Origin: Elgaria multicarinata webbii
Taxonomy: Eukaryota > Chordata > Lepidosauria > Squamata > Anguidae
Assembly: GCF_023053635.1 (NCBI RefSeq)
Contig: NC_086178.1
Span: forward strand, 90,628,226 to 90,692,225
Length of the DNA stretch: 64,000 nt
Reading direction: 5' to 3'
Shown: positions 31,492-43,800 of the stretch, piece by piece
Numbering within the stretch: the stretch's first letter is position 1
Layout: each line of letters opens with the position of its first letter
Position numbers and translations under genes: made by a program
The notes under the pieces: generated by a model
Seen by the model: the letters and a program-made list of their open reading frames with translations, nothing else
Told to the model about the DNA's origin: nothing
Databases searched by the model: none

Positions 31492-32500
31492 GATGCTCCC
31501 AGTTCTGGCTTCTTCCTCCTCTGTACAGGGGAGTTTAGGCAGCTTGTTTTTTGGCAGTGGACCGGAGTAATGAAATCAGATTCCACTCCTTAAATCTTTC
31601 CCTTCTCCGGGCTTCGTCTCTCTCTTTCTCACAGAGAGAGGGCGATCGCGTTATTTTCAAGGGAAGAATGCGATCTCCAGGAACAGCTGCTCGGAGAGCC
31701 GGTTTGCACTTACAAGCAGTCGCCCCACAGTTCTGACTTGCGCCAAGATCGCCTCCTTCTGTTCCAGAATGGAAAGGTGAAGCAGGCAATCTTTCCTGAG
31801 ACGTTCAAGAACAGGCACTTGGCAAGCAGCCAAGTGGCTCAAGGCAGCCGGAGTCCCCCAAGTAGGATTTCCATTCAACAAAGATGCGAAGACTTTGCAA
31901 AGAGTCAGTATCCCTTCTTCTTCTTCTTCTTTTTAAGGAAAGCACCAGCACCACCAAGGATACTTTCTGGAAAGGCTGAAACTAGTCAGCATCAAGTTTC
32001 TTTGGGCTTTGGCTGTTCCCCAATATTCCAGCCCCTTCTTACAAAACAGCTGCAGGATTTTCATGCCCACCTGCTGTGGGTGGAGAGCTCAGCCCGGCTG
32101 GTGCCCAAAGCAGATCCTGCTCTCTGGCTTGGCTCTGTGCATGACTTTGCTTCCTCTGCCTCTGCTCCTTGGAATCTCTCTCCAGCAGCACACTTAGCTG
32201 AGAGGCCAACCAGAAAGCTGCTCCTATCACTATGGGGGCGAGATGGGGGCCCCACATCATGGTCTGAGGAGGAGGGGGGACACCTCACCCTGCTGCCATG
32301 GTTACGACAACACCTGGCAGATGCACAGGCAAAGAGCTGGACAAGTAATTACTGCACCTGCAGGAGCTCTTCTTTATCAGACTGGCAAAGTCGAGAATTT
32401 AGAGGCAGAACATTGAATAACAGGGAAAATCCAATCAAAGCCCTGCTCTCCGTCAGGCTCCACTTGCTCTCCGTGTGGAGGGCTTGTCCATTTCGCTTTT
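31492..32500 (-). promoter_or_regulatory. Probable NPFFR1 5' UTR and proximal promoter region
   Basis: Sequence directly upstream of the start codon. It is locally GC-richer and carries more CpG than the introns (for example about 31620-31740 and 32080-32330) and is free of recognisable repeats. That fits a 5' UTR and promoter, but I see no clear TATA box and cannot place a transcription start. A 255-aa frame on the opposite strand (31738-32505) has no recognisable domain and a phenylalanine run from a CTT repeat; I do not call it a gene. Confidence 0.35.
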
Positions 32501-34150
32501 CTTAGACAGCACTGCTGCTTTTATGACCAAGCAGTTCTCATTGGCCATTAACTCTTGTCAGGTCGATCCACATGATCTTTGTCCACTGTTGCCCTGGCTT
32601 CCTGCATCCCCCAAGGCCACTTTCAGAGATGGCCTGAGACAGGGATGGGCAGACTTCAGGCTGGCGGGAATAATAAAACAATAATAAAACTTATTTATTG
32701 TTGTTGTTTTTAGAAACCTGAGATCCACCCAGTGGAGCCTAGTGGCGCAAATACATGTTTGTTTGTTTGTTTGTTTGTTCATTCGTTCATTCGTTCATTC
32801 ATTCATTCACCAGATTTAGAAAGCAATCCCATGGTCTCTGGGAGAGCATCTTAGGGTCCATAGGATTGCTCAGAACCCTCCTTTGAGGTTGGAGACAGTG
32901 CTTTGACCTCGGAAGGGAGAGTCAGAGATCCTACCCTAAACCCCGTTCTCTTGCAGCCGGTGCATAGATAACTGTGCCAGCTGCCTCTCTGAGCTGGAAA
33001 AGCAATCTCGGAGGAGGAGGTGGAAAGGGGGTGGTCTGGTGGGCGGGGAGGTGAATGGAGAGGCCAGGATACATGATATCCTGAGCCTCCTCTAGCTTCC
33101 TTCCCTCTTGCTCTGAAGCGCCCTCCCTAGATGGGCTGAAAAGCATGTCTGGCGAAAATCGCTAAACAAGGAGCATGGGGAGGCGAAGATTGTCCCCACT
33201 GCTCCTCCTGCCGTTCCGGCTTCAGCCCCTCAGTACATAGGAGTCTTGGAAGCCAAGTTCAAACACTTCCAAAAAGCGAGGGCGCAATTGATAGGATTGC
33301 GCCCTTATTTACCACTTCCTCTATTTAAAAATATATATCTCTAAGCAGTTTACAAGAGAACTGAAATATATTAAAGTATATGTTAAAATACAATTAAAAT
33401 ACGTATTTGCTAAAACATTGATTCCAAACATGCCAACCAATGCAACACCATAATGATCAAACTGGGCAGCACAGTCACTCAAGGAAGGCCTGGCTGAGGT
33501 GATTGGCACATAAAGTATGCTACAGGTGCCGTCTCCAGAATACTAGGATGGTGGTGGGGAAGATGTTTCACAAAGTGAGCACCAGCACATTATGAAATGA
33601 CTTCCACCCTGGTATTTGGGAGATGCCAACTGTAGCATAACTGCTTCACACATTGTCTCAAAACCGTGGATGGGAATAGGGTGGTGCATGCTGGCCCTGC
33701 CCCCTGTGCATATGAGCTCTGCCCCTTCAGATATCTTGCCTTGCTATGCTGCGTGGCCCGCAATGTCCCCATGCGTGCCAGCCCTTCCCCCTCAGATCCT
33801 TGGCCTAGCCCTGGTGAATGCCAAAGTCTGCAGGGGAGTTCTACTCACCTTCTCTTGAATGCAAGAAGACCTCTCCACGGGATTAGAGACCCTGATGAGG
33901 GTTTGGTCTGCCGGCTTCAGGTTCTCCATCCCTGATTCAGCAGTAGGTCGGGGTTCCCCCCCTTCTTTTCATTTTTACTCTAAAGTAGGTGCAGGAGGCC
34001 TAATCCAGATTGGGACCCTAGTGTGAGGTGTAGGGGTAAAATCCAACATAAGTCCTACTTCAGAGTGGACCCACTGAAACGAATGACACTTAAGTTAGTC
34101 ACTTCAATGGGTCTACACTAAGTAGGATTCATACCCTGGGTTTCTGCTTT
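32501..34150. other. Upstream flank, mixed
   Basis: A (TTTG)n/(TTCA)n simple repeat lies at about 32755-32810. 32990-33080 is purine-rich with GGGCGGGGAGG. About 33300-33530 looks like a LINE 3' tail on the minus strand. About 34035-34135 is a weak copy of the AGTAAGNCCCATTGA-type MITE. No exon recognised. Confidence 0.35.
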
Positions 34151-34153
34151 GTT

Positions 34154-34229
34154 TAGGTGACCATATGGAAAGGAGGTCAGGGCTCCTTTATCTTTAACAG
34201 TTGTATGTACATTGATGGTGCTATATAAA

Positions 34230-34289
<60 letters not shown>

Positions 34290-34320
34290 GTATAGAAAAG
34301 GAATTTCAGCAAGCGTCCAG
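34154..34320. mobile_element. Family Q fragment split by a LINE tail and (AAT)n
   Basis: TTAGGTGACCATATGGAAAG and TTTAACAGTTGTA, then a short tail TACATTGATGGTGCTATATA with TAAA and AAT runs (about 34206-34290), then family Q resumes at TATAGAAAAGGAATTTCAGC. Confidence 0.7.
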
Positions 34321-34871
34321 GAAGGGATGTTCTATATGCTGTTTCTGAAAGCTTGAATCTGCTCATAGCGTTTCTGTCTCCAATATGCATACCTCCTAGG
34401 TCTTTATTTTAAGTGATTCATAGCTGTGCAAAGGGGAGATGTTATGCAACAGTGTCATTTTTCATAATTGGTCATACATTTCACCTAGAATTGGTGTTTC
34501 CAATGCGATGCACAAAGGGAGTCTATAGCTCACACACTTGAATTATGCATTGTCAATCAAACCCTGTTGTTTTGCTCACATTTTGGGTCAGGCTTCTGCT
34601 CTGACTTCCTTTATGTGTCAGTACTCTCCAGACAGAGAAAATAACTAATTTTCACTTATGCGCTGCCTATGAATTTTTTGCTTTGACTACGCATCATCTC
34701 TGAGGGCTGTGCTTCCAGCATCCCTGGGACACAAGGCATTGCAACTCTCTGAAACAGATATTTCCAAGTGCTCTGCCTTCAGAAAATAGTTTCACAGTAA
34801 TTTACAATTTTGGAGGCACCACAACCGCAAATGGATTACAGACAGGGGTGGGCAGCCCTCTAGAGGATTCC

Positions 34872-35883
34872 TCTTGTTTGTTTTTTATTTGTTTCTTTTA
34901 TTGAGAAGATTAACAAAATAGAACAGAAAATACATTGTGAAAACGGGGGGGGGGGGGAACCTTGCATTTCATATATAGAATTATCATTGATTTCCATCAT
35001 GTGTACCGTTTATTAAAAAAGAAAAGAAAAAGGGACACAGTTATACAAAGGTTTCAAGAAAAGCAGACCAGATATCCGTGTATTTACCCACTTGCAAGTT
35101 GCATCTATTAGCTTCATCCCACGTACCTGTTTCCCTCGAATTATCCCCTACAGCGCTAAGCTGTCGGCATTGTTGTTGTTGCTACCGAGCGGCTAGATCC
35201 TTTGCATACCAGGAAATGGGTTTAAGGGGGGAAATGTAAAAAAATCATTAAAAATCAACAGATCACCCAATCTGATTCAAATTTGGTATGCTTAAAGCTC
35301 TCCTTAATATCTATTTCTGTGCCAATTTTGATGTCTTTATCTTTAAAGCTTACGTAGATTCAAGCATTTGTTTAATTTTTCTTCAAATCCTGCTCCTGCG
35401 CCCCAGTGGCCGCTCGGATGATACGCTCGAAAACTAGTATCAAAATACGGCGAGTCTTTTGCTTTTATAGCACAATTAAAGCAGGATGCATGGGAGTACT
35501 TCACAATAAAAGCAGATTATAAACTGGAAAACTTCGGAGTCCTTTGCATGCACTTCTCAGTGATTGCACAGTATAACGCTGGTGTGATAAAGCTCTATAT
35601 AACAACCGTTCAAAAGTTGACAATGTTATTAGGTCCTCGATCCATTGCATTATGGGAGGTGTGAATTTGTCCTTCCAATGTGATAGTATAAGCCTTTTGG
35701 CTGTCATAAGGGCTCTGAAGATCCAGTTACACTGACCATGTGTTAACTTCCAAGAAGCAGGTTGGGAATTTAGGAGGAGAAGCACATTGTTCCATATTAT
35801 AGATTGTTTCAGTACAAAGTTCAACCTTATTGTTACCTCCTCCCCAAAAGGGGCAACTACGGGGCATTGCCAAAATACGAGTT
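34872..35883 (-). mobile_element. L1 LINE 3' end, split by family R
   Basis: The minus-strand peptide at 35824-35600 (FRALMTAKRLILSHWKDKF, PPIMQWIEDLITLSTFE) is the C-terminal part of an L1-type ORF2. It is interrupted by the element at 35111-35594 and resumes as LQVGKYTDIWSAFLETFV plus stop near 35100-35045, followed by a 3' UTR with an AATAAAAG signal near 34900. A 13-base G run lies in the UTR. Confidence 0.75.
35111..35594 (-). mobile_element. Family R repeat, copy 4, inserted in L1
   Basis: GCTTCATCCCACGTACCTGT to GGTGTGATAAAGCT, about 484 bp, all blocks of copy 2 present. The flanking L1 reading frame shows where the insertion lies; the target duplication is not clean (TATAGAG and AATAGAT are the closest flank words). 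Confidence 0.8.
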
Positions 35884-35999
35884 AAAGAAAGAATACAAAA
35901 CAATTCTTAAAGATCTGTGCAGATTAAAAATAATAAAATCAGCCAAAAGCAGTGCCATCAGAATTAAAGACTGAATGGTTTTTTGAAGGCCTGAGTAGA

Positions 36000-36118
36000 T
36001 CTTGCTCTTTGTATAGCATCGCTAGTATGCAGGGTCTTGCTATTTACTGTTTTACTCTGTACAGCACCATGTACATTGATGGTGCTATATAAATAAATAA
36101 ATAAATAAATAAATAATG
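36000..36118 (+). mobile_element. L2-type 3' tail (GGTGCTATATAAATAAA)
   Basis: ACTCTGTACAGCACCATGTA, CATTGATGGTGCTATATAAA then TAAA repeats; the same tail is inserted in family Q at about 34206. Confidence 0.65.
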
Positions 36119-36184
36119 AGAAGGAAGTGGGTAAAGAAGGGGGGATTTACATGGTTATTTCTGTAACATGTGCTTAGGTTGGGT

Positions 36185-36370
36185 TACAGGCTTAGTAGGG
36201 CAGGAGTATTGAACCAGCTTTTATCCTGGTTGCGCTTTTTATATTGTATTTTGTAATTGTGTTTTAACCTGTTGGGTGTTTTACTGTGGTTTTAATTTTT
36301 GTGAACTGCCCAGAGAGCTTCGGCTATTGGGCGGTATAAAAATGTAATAAATAAATAAATAAAATAAATA
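36185..36370 (+). mobile_element. L2-type LINE 3' UTR
   Basis: Ends GAGCTTCGGCTATTGGGCGG, TATAAAAATGTAATAAATAA. Inverse copies at 36908 and 48025 and a diverged one at 45000. Confidence 0.7.
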
Positions 36371-36371
36371 A

Positions 36372-36770
36372 ACCTCAGGCCCATGGGCCAAATCTGGCCT
36401 GGCTGGGGTCCCATTTTGAGCTTCTGTGGGTTTTCCCAAAGGCCACGCCCCTTTCTCCTCACCTGCAAACCCTTTGACAGATTCCCAGCTTTTGTGTGGT
36501 CTTTTCCCTCATTCTAAAGGCTAAAATGCTTCTCCTTGAGGGTAATTACTAGCAGTAAGAGCCCTCCGCTAACATCTTCCTTTTTTAATTTAATAGTTTC
36601 AATGCATCTTGTGCCCTGCAATTTGATAACGAAGGGCTGTATGTAAATATTTTAATTAATAAATATGAGGATATTTTGGACTCCACCCACCAGTGGAAAG
36701 TGGCCCCTGGGAGTTTCTCTGAAATTGAATTTGGCCCTCAGGCAGAGAGCGGTTCATCATCCCCGCAGTA
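36372..36770 (-). mobile_element. Non-autonomous hAT (Charlie-like) element, copy 4
   Basis: CAGGCCCATGGGCCAAATCT, GGGTAATTACTAGCAGTAAG and AATTGAATTTGGCCCTCAG follow the copy 1 order in reverse. A ~90-bp AT-rich stretch interrupts the middle (about 36573-36665). Confidence 0.65.
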
Positions 36771-36907
36771 AGGCATGGGCACGAGGGGGTTTGTGTCAAA
36801 GTCCTCTTGGAAAAGTGGGGTTTGAGAAGGGAACCAGCAGCTAATGTGAAACAGCTTCCCGTTGATCCATAACACTGGAAAAGAGCGGGGGCTGGGATGG
36901 AAATTTA

Positions 36908-37255
36908 TTAATTATTATTTTCATTTATTGCATTTTTATACCGCCCAATAGCAGAAGCTCCCTGGGCGGTTCACAAAAATTAAAACTAAGTATAAAACTA
37001 ACAGTATAAAAACATGATATAAAATACAATATAAAAGCACGACCAGGATAAAATCAGCAGCAGTGCAGAAATACAAATTTAAAATACAAATTTAAAACAG
37101 CAAAGTTAAAATTGAATTTATAGAATGTTAAAATGCTGAGAGAATAAAAAGTTCTTCACCTGGCGTCTGAAAGAATATAGTGTAGATGCCAGGTGAACCG
37201 CCTTAGGGACTTCATTCCACAGCCGGGGTGCCACAGCAGAGAAGGCCCTCTAATT
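36908..37255 (-). mobile_element. L2-type LINE 3' end
   Basis: Reverse of the tail at 36185: ATTTTTATACCGCCCAATAG, then a UTR and GGCGTCTGAAAGAATATAGT with CACAGCCGGGGTGCCACAGC, which lies in the ORF-end zone of these LINEs. Confidence 0.7.
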
Positions 37256-38110
37256 AATGACTTTAATTACTGGTGAGATGATAACATGTCACTCTGGCAA
37301 CACTTTAAAATGTGCTGCTCATAAACTAAGGGGGGAATTCCGCACCCTGTTGCCAGGAAAAGAAGCATTTCCAAATTTCATACCATGTTTCCGGGCATTG
37401 CTATGTATGCCTTCGCTCACCTGTCTTTTGCTACAAAATACCACCTGCCTATTTCTTCCTGTCCCCACACCTGTTTCCTCAGTTTCCTTTGCAATCCCGT
37501 TCTCTGACAAGGCTGTGGTGGGCTGTCTGTTGGATGAGCATGCATTATTGTTCACATTAGATGCTGGTCTGGTGCTATCTAAACGTTATCTTTGTGTTGC
37601 AAAATGAAAAGAGCTATTCGTGCTGCAAAAAAAAAAAAAGGGGGGGGGGGAGACAACAGAAGAAGGAAAAAGCCCAATAATTTTATGGATGTGCAATTGT
37701 GATCGCTTAGAGCTCCAGACCCAATCTTTTATCACACCAGCCACTTAAGGATAAGAAACATACTGAGAGGTGATAAGGCCATCTTTGGTTTGCTATTACT
37801 TAAATTAGTGTTGTGACCTCCCACTGCAAATCTAGCTCATCATGTCCCAGTCTAGGACATCTAAATCCATTTTAGCTAGTTGAGGTTATTGAATATTAAA
37901 GGGTCAATTGTAGCTCTGACCGGCTTAATTATATTTTGAACAGCTTCAGCTGTACAACCTTCAGGAATGATCAGTAAAAGTAGGAGCACCACTTCCAAGA
38001 AAAATAATGTTAAGGTGACATTGGACATTGCATCTCTGGCTTTGCAAGACATATATGTTTTGTTGAGTTCTTATAGGATCAAAGAATGTCTGGGACTGTC
38101 AAACATTACT
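37256..38110. other. Intergenic stretch, no feature recognised
   Basis: About 850 bp including a 13-base A run next to a 10-base G run near 37627-37650. Frames here have no recognisable domain. Confidence 0.35.
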
Positions 38111-38116
38111 AGAATA

Positions 38117-38252
38117 CAGTCTTCCCCAACTTGGTGCCTTCCAGATGTTTTGGACTTCAGCTCCCATCAACCCCAGCCAATATGGCCAATGGTCAGGACT
38201 TGTGGGAGTTGTAGTCCAAAAACATCTGGAAGGCCCCAAGGTGGGGAAGGTG
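38117..38252. mobile_element. Family P palindromic MITE
   Basis: CAGTCTTCCCCAACTTGGTG to AAGGTGGGGAAGGTGG. Flanks CTAGAATA and CTATAATA agree at 7 of 8. Confidence 0.75.
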
Positions 38253-39261
38253 GCTATAATACCCATGCAGTCTAATTAGTGTTTTTTCTTATAGGCTCTC
38301 AAGGCCCAGCTTCAGCATGGCAGTGGGCCTTGTAGGTTATAGCCAGGAGTCTGGAAGGGGTTGGGCCTATTCAGCCTCTGGGATGTCAGCACCTGTGTGA
38401 GCGTATCTCTGTCAGTGTTGTCAGAACAGAGCCAGGGGGAGTCACTTTGGCAGGCAGGCAGGCTAGAAGCTGTCTGTGAGAACCTGACAGGTGGGGTGGG
38501 GTATGGAAGAAGGGTCACCTAGGATGAAACGTCAATGTTGGAAGGCTGAGCAGTGATGCCCTGTTTCAACAGAGGCCTTGCTGAAATGCCAAAAGCCCTT
38601 GTCTTTCAAGTGGTCCAGAGGAGGTGTCATATAGTCACATCTTCCCCTTTTAAGCCGGTGCAAAGTCTCCTCATCTTCATTGCCTGAACCCCTCTCTGTT
38701 TGGATCCATCGTCGTCTGAGACTCTGGAAGCATCCTGCATATGGGCTCTCTTTCTAATTGGAACTTCAGAGTGCTAAGGACTTGCCATGAGAAGATCTGT
38801 GATACTTTCACAGACTTTGAACTCTCGTCTTACTGTCGATTGTGTATCTTCCTTGCTGGCAGGCTGGGTTTAATCCTGACTCTTGATTTTTCTCTGGCTG
38901 GACTCATGCAGTATAGAGTTACAAAGGCAAAAGCTATGGCATGGAACCCCCTGCTTACGTGGACTTACTCTTGGACTTAATAGGGTTTACCCATGTAGTG
39001 CAGAGATCCCAACAAAGTTTCTAGATTGGAAGAAATCTCTCTGTGCATGGATTTGTTTTGACCTTTGCTAGAATTCTTGCCTTTGATTGCCTGGGAAGGG
39101 AAACCCCAGGAAACATTCAGGCTACTGACCCTTGTCCTTGATTGCCTGGGAAGGATGGCCGCAGGAATCCTGAGCCCCTTCCCCTATGTTCTGAGCTGCA
39201 GAGATTTCAATGGGGAAACTTCTTGTGTGGATCTCTGATATAGTTGTAGTTCTGTAATTAC
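38253..39261. other. Intergenic stretch, possible LTR-like sequence
   Basis: C/T-rich leader-like text at about 38690-39060 resembles U5 or leader of an old LTR element (fossil, boundaries unknown). No coding region is recognisable. Confidence 0.25.
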
Positions 39262-39330
39262 ATAGAGCCATTATTATTATTATTATCATCATCATCACCA
39301 CCACCACCACCACCACCACATTTATACTGC
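39262..39330. repeat. Compound trinucleotide tail (ATT)n(ATC)n(ACC)n
   Basis: Three successive trinucleotide blocks, each one transition away from the last, at the 3' tail of the L2 copy at 39330-40632. Confidence 0.9.
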
Positions 39331-40632
39331 CCAACAGCCTAAGATCTCTGGGCAGTTTACAACTAAAACCATAAAATCTGATTTAAAACTTTAAAATCAC
39401 ATAAAACCAGAATAAGTTATAGTCCAGGGAAGGCTTGTCTAAAAAGATATGTTTTTAGGAGGCATTTAAAAGTTATTACATTTCCGGCCTCCTGAACCAC
39501 ACAAGGGAGGGTTTTCCCAAGGGTGGGTGCCACTACAGAGAAGGCCCGCTGTTGAGGTTCTTCATTATGACATTCTCTTCATCTCGGAATGACGAGCAGG
39601 ACCTCCTCTGAAGATCGTAAATATCGCTTGGGTGTATATAAGGGAAGCCGGTCTGCTAGGTATCCTGGTCCCAAGTTGTTTAGGGCTTTGTAAGATAATA
39701 GCATGACCTTGTACATGGCTCGGTAGCTAACGGGCAGCCAGTGCAGTTCTTTTAACACTGCTTTTATGTGGGCAGAGATAGGTGTCCCAGTGAGCACCGT
39801 AGATGCTGTGTTCTGCACAAGCTGCAGCTTCCGAACCACATACATGGGTAGCCCCAAATAGAGTGCATGGTAATCTTCAGGTTACTAGTGCCTGTCCAAG
39901 AACGGGCATAGTTGGCGTACCAACTGAAGTTGATAATGGGCGCTCCAGGCCACTGAGGCCGCCAGTGACAAAGATGGGTCCAGGAGCACCTCCAAACTAT
40001 GGACCTGCTCCTTCAGAGGGAGTACAACCCCATCCGGAACAGGCAAACACCCCAATTCCCAGACTTGGGAACCACCAACCCACAAGGTCTTCAGACTCAG
40101 TTTATTAGCCCTCATCCAGGCACCGGTTCAGAATGGGCATGGCCTCCCCTGATTCAGATGTTACAGAGAAATAGAGCTGGGTGTCATCAGCATACTGGTG
40201 ACACCTTGCCTCAGATCTCCTGATGATTGATCCCAATGGCTTCATATAGATATTAAATAACATTGGGGACAGGATGGTGCCCTGTAGCATGTCAGCTGCC
40301 ATGCAGCTGAAGTACAGTCACCCAATGCTATTCTCTGGAGCTGATCCTGCAAGTAGGAGTTGAACCACTATAGAACACTGCCTCCAACTCCCAATACACG
40401 AAGACGGTCCAGGAGAATACCATGGTCAACAGTATCAAAAGCCACTGAGAGATTGTGAAGAAGTAACAGGGTCGCACTCCCCCTGTCTCTCTCTTGAATA
40501 CAGGTCATCTATCAGGGCGACCAAGGCCAATTCTGTCCTAAAGCCAGGCCTGAATCTAGACTGGAACGGAGCCAGATAATCAGTTTCATCGAAGAGCGCC
40601 TGCAGTTGAGACACCACCACTCTCTCGAGCAC
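39330..40632 (-). mobile_element. L2-type LINE, reverse transcriptase and 3' UTR, decayed
   Basis: Minus-strand pieces in several frames: an RT N-terminal block (FQSRFRPGFRTELALVALID, about 40632-40500), the catalytic block CHQYADDTQLYFS (about 40205-40165), a thumb-like region, and the C-terminal block VLKELHWLPVSYRAMYKVML, SYKALNNLGPGYLADRLPLY (39857-39579), then a 3' UTR with the TATACTGCCC tail. It carries multiple frame breaks and is 5' truncated. Confidence 0.88.
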
Positions 40633-40636
40633 TGTT

Positions 40637-40845
40637 GCTCAAAAACTTCCTGACTGTTAGAGCAGTACAACAATGGAACCAATGCCTAGGGAGGTTGTGG
40701 ACTCTCCCACACTAGAGGCATTCAAGTGGCATCTGGACAGCCATCTGTCAGGTATGCTTTAAAGTAGATTCCTGCAATGAGCAGGGGGTTGGACTCAATG
40801 GCCTTATAGGCCCCTTCCAACTCTACTATTCTATGATTCTATTAC
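40637..40845 (+). mobile_element. CR1 LINE 3' end
   Basis: GTTAGAGCAGTACAACAATG, GGCATCTGGACAGCCATCTG, GGGTTGGACTCAATGGCCTT, and a terminal TTCTATGATTCTA, the signature CR1 3' end. It begins right where the opposed L2 copy stops. Confidence 0.85.
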
Positions 40846-43800
40846 GTTGAGGTCACCTATCTCAGCTTCTGCTGTTCCTTGAGAAGTGAAAGCAACAATA
40901 TGGTGGCTTGCAAGGTCACAATGCCAGCACTTTTTGATTAGAAGGCATGCTGACCTTATCTCCCACTCAACTGAGAATTTCCTGTTCCCTCTGAGCTCAG
41001 TTGCAATCCATGTAGTAGCTGGGGACAGGGGGAGAATTTCCACACCACCAATATATGGACACCACCAATATATGGAAAGCCCTACAACTGGTTTGTTGAT
41101 GAGGACCAACTCAGCTTGCTTGCAGTTTTGGACTTTCCTTGGCGGTATGGCTATGCTGACTATGATAATGAGCACCTGCACATCAGAATGTACCACTACA
41201 CCACTGAGTGGAAGTCTTTAAAGGGGCCAAGTCTCTGGCCTAGAGACTAGCACCACTCAGCTCATTGCTGAGGTTGATATGAGGCTGTAGGTCCCTGGTA
41301 TATGTGGGGTTAGTTCCTTTGGCGGATGGGGTGTTACAAGCTTCAGAGGTTCCACTCCAGAGAGCCCTGGATGGAAGATCTCCTATCTGGCAGGCTCTGA
41401 TAATGATAAGGGCCCCCAGGTTAGTTTACAGCAATGCTTGCTTCTGGTATTGCTGGTTCAGTGGATCTGGCTGACCTTGCCTCATCCAACTTAGATGCCC
41501 AAGTCTGAGCTTAGCCTGCTGCTCTGGGTGAAGACCCTGATAACTTTTCCTTCAAAGGACAGAAGTTCCATCTTGACTGAGTGCACTATTTTGGGCTGTG
41601 GGTTCTCATGATGCTCTGTTGGGTTGCTGGGTTCTGCTATGGATCAGATCTAGAGCAGGAGTAAGGCTGGGCTAGGCTCCTCAGGAAGCAAGACAGAAAA
41701 GGATCAGCACCACAGACAGCCCAAATGAGGCTGGAAGCCAGACAGGGTCATCTGCATGTTGTTCAAAGCAAGGTCAGAGTAAGACCGAAACATAGCTTGG
41801 AAGTTGTTCAGGCTGGTTGTATAGGCCGGTTAGCTCTGCCTCTACTTTTACTGATGCTTCAACCCTTAAAGGGGCCTGGTCTGTTTTGGTAGCCTCAGGC
41901 TGTGGCGAGTTGGGAGTAGTTGTGGCATGCTAGTGTCTCATGGCCTGAGAACCCAGAGTCTGAGGATGGTAATGGAGCCTCCTGTAGACACAAGGAAACT
42001 GCCCCCTGGAGTTCCTCTGGAGAAATGGGTCCTTTCCATGGCTGAGTCTCCTCCTCCTTCTCAGAAGAGGCTCTGAGTTCTCAGAGCCTCTTCTGAGAAC
42101 AAGGGCTGAGAATCCTCAGAAGATGATAGTTCGGGGTACTGGTCATTGACACTGAGACAGAAAAACTGAAGAAGCAACCTGACCTAAAGCCTCATTGATA
42201 AACCAATAACTTTCTGTTTCCAGGTTTGAGGGAAGCTTTCATCCTGTCTAATATGGAAGGTGAGGTTGTGCATTTAATTAGTTGCCAACAGTTCTGTTTT
42301 ATGTAAAAGAAAAGAAAAGAAAAGAAAAGAAAAGAAAAAAAGAAAAAAGGAAGACACTATCTACTTGTCACTTGGTCCTAAATTTGACAGACTGTTCAGT
42401 GCGGGTGACAATTATTGTAGTCTAAATGGGATTAGAATTGTAGTTGTGAAATAAAGACTGTGAATTCTTAAAAGTGCTTTAGACAGCCTGGAGACTCCAG
42501 CTCGATGGAGACAGAAGCTGGATAATTTGGGCTTGTGGAAATCTCCAAGGAATTTCAAATTTCAAATTATATTCCAATCCATCTTTCAGAATCAGACCCA
42601 GTATTTACAAATTACATTCCAGTCCATCTTTCAGAATCAGCCCAGTAGTTACAAATCCATCTCTCTCTTTGGCAAACTTTCCAGTTATCTGAATCCACTG
42701 CCTGCTCTTCATATAGATTGCATTACATTTAACCCTACAAAAAAGGTTTTCTCTTTTACCTGAACATTTCTCACTGTGTGAACCCCACCATATCCTGTCA
42801 TTATCTGGATGAAAGAGACACGACTGAGAAAATATGGAAATACATGATGCAACTCACAGAACTGCTGGCCTTTTGAGCCTGCTACAGCTGGGACATCAAG
42901 GGAGGCAAATTTGTGCAAGGAGGCGGATTTTTTTTTTGTTCGGGAGAAGCTTGATAGGTGGATATTGCTTCATGTTCAAGGTCTGGTTACTGTATTTTAA
43001 AGTGGGGAAAGATCAAATTGTGTTGTGCAAGAATTCCAAACTTGGCCTAAGGCTGTACATCTAAGAATAAGACCAATTGCACCAAAAGGGATCATACTGA
43101 TTTTTCAGGATTTTAACCATATCAATATGATTGGTGCCTTCTTTCTGTGGGAGAAATCTCACTTGATTTGGATGAAGCAACCGGGGGGGGGGGGAACCTC
43201 TTTAAAGCATAAAGGAAGTGCCTGGGAGGTGTGTGTGGGATATCGCATCAGCATTCATCAAGGATATTGACTGTAGCTAGAGCAGAATGAAGGAGCTTTT
43301 CTTGGTTTAGAAGGAACTGACTCTGGGAGGAATAACAGATTATTGTTTTCCTTTGGTCATCTCTGGCAATCAGGGTATCAATGTCCTATCAAAGACTCCA
43401 CACCACTCTATAACAGACCGATGTGGGCCTGGAATTATTCCATCTTTCCTTAGATATAATTGCCAAATCAATTTTAAACACACTCAATGGGGTAGCTGAA
43501 ACTTCACTTTGCTGCTAATCTAAAGCTCCGCTTTGCCCCCAATAACTGGCATTCTCTCCTTTAGTGAAGCATTGTTTGTGGCATAAAGAACTAAACGGAA
43601 TTGCTGAAATTGATCATGAGTCATTTTCTGAGAAAACGGAACTTGTCCCACCGTGTCCTTAATTGGGACAATACAATTGCATCTATTGGATCTCTGTTCT
43701 ATCTAAAAACCAATAAGTTGCTGGACGTTTTTCTGGGAAATTAAAAAAATAATAATCTGTTTGACATGTCTGTATTTGTCATAATTTTCAGAGGTAGGAG

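Noticed and set aside
31738-32505. 255-aa open frame on the plus strand in the NPFFR1 5' flank
   Set aside because: No domain is recognisable, it contains a phenylalanine run from a CTT repeat, and the local GC richness explains the lack of stops.
37257-37607. 116-aa frame upstream of the gene
   Set aside because: No recognisable domain, no splice context and repeats close by on both sides; treated as chance.
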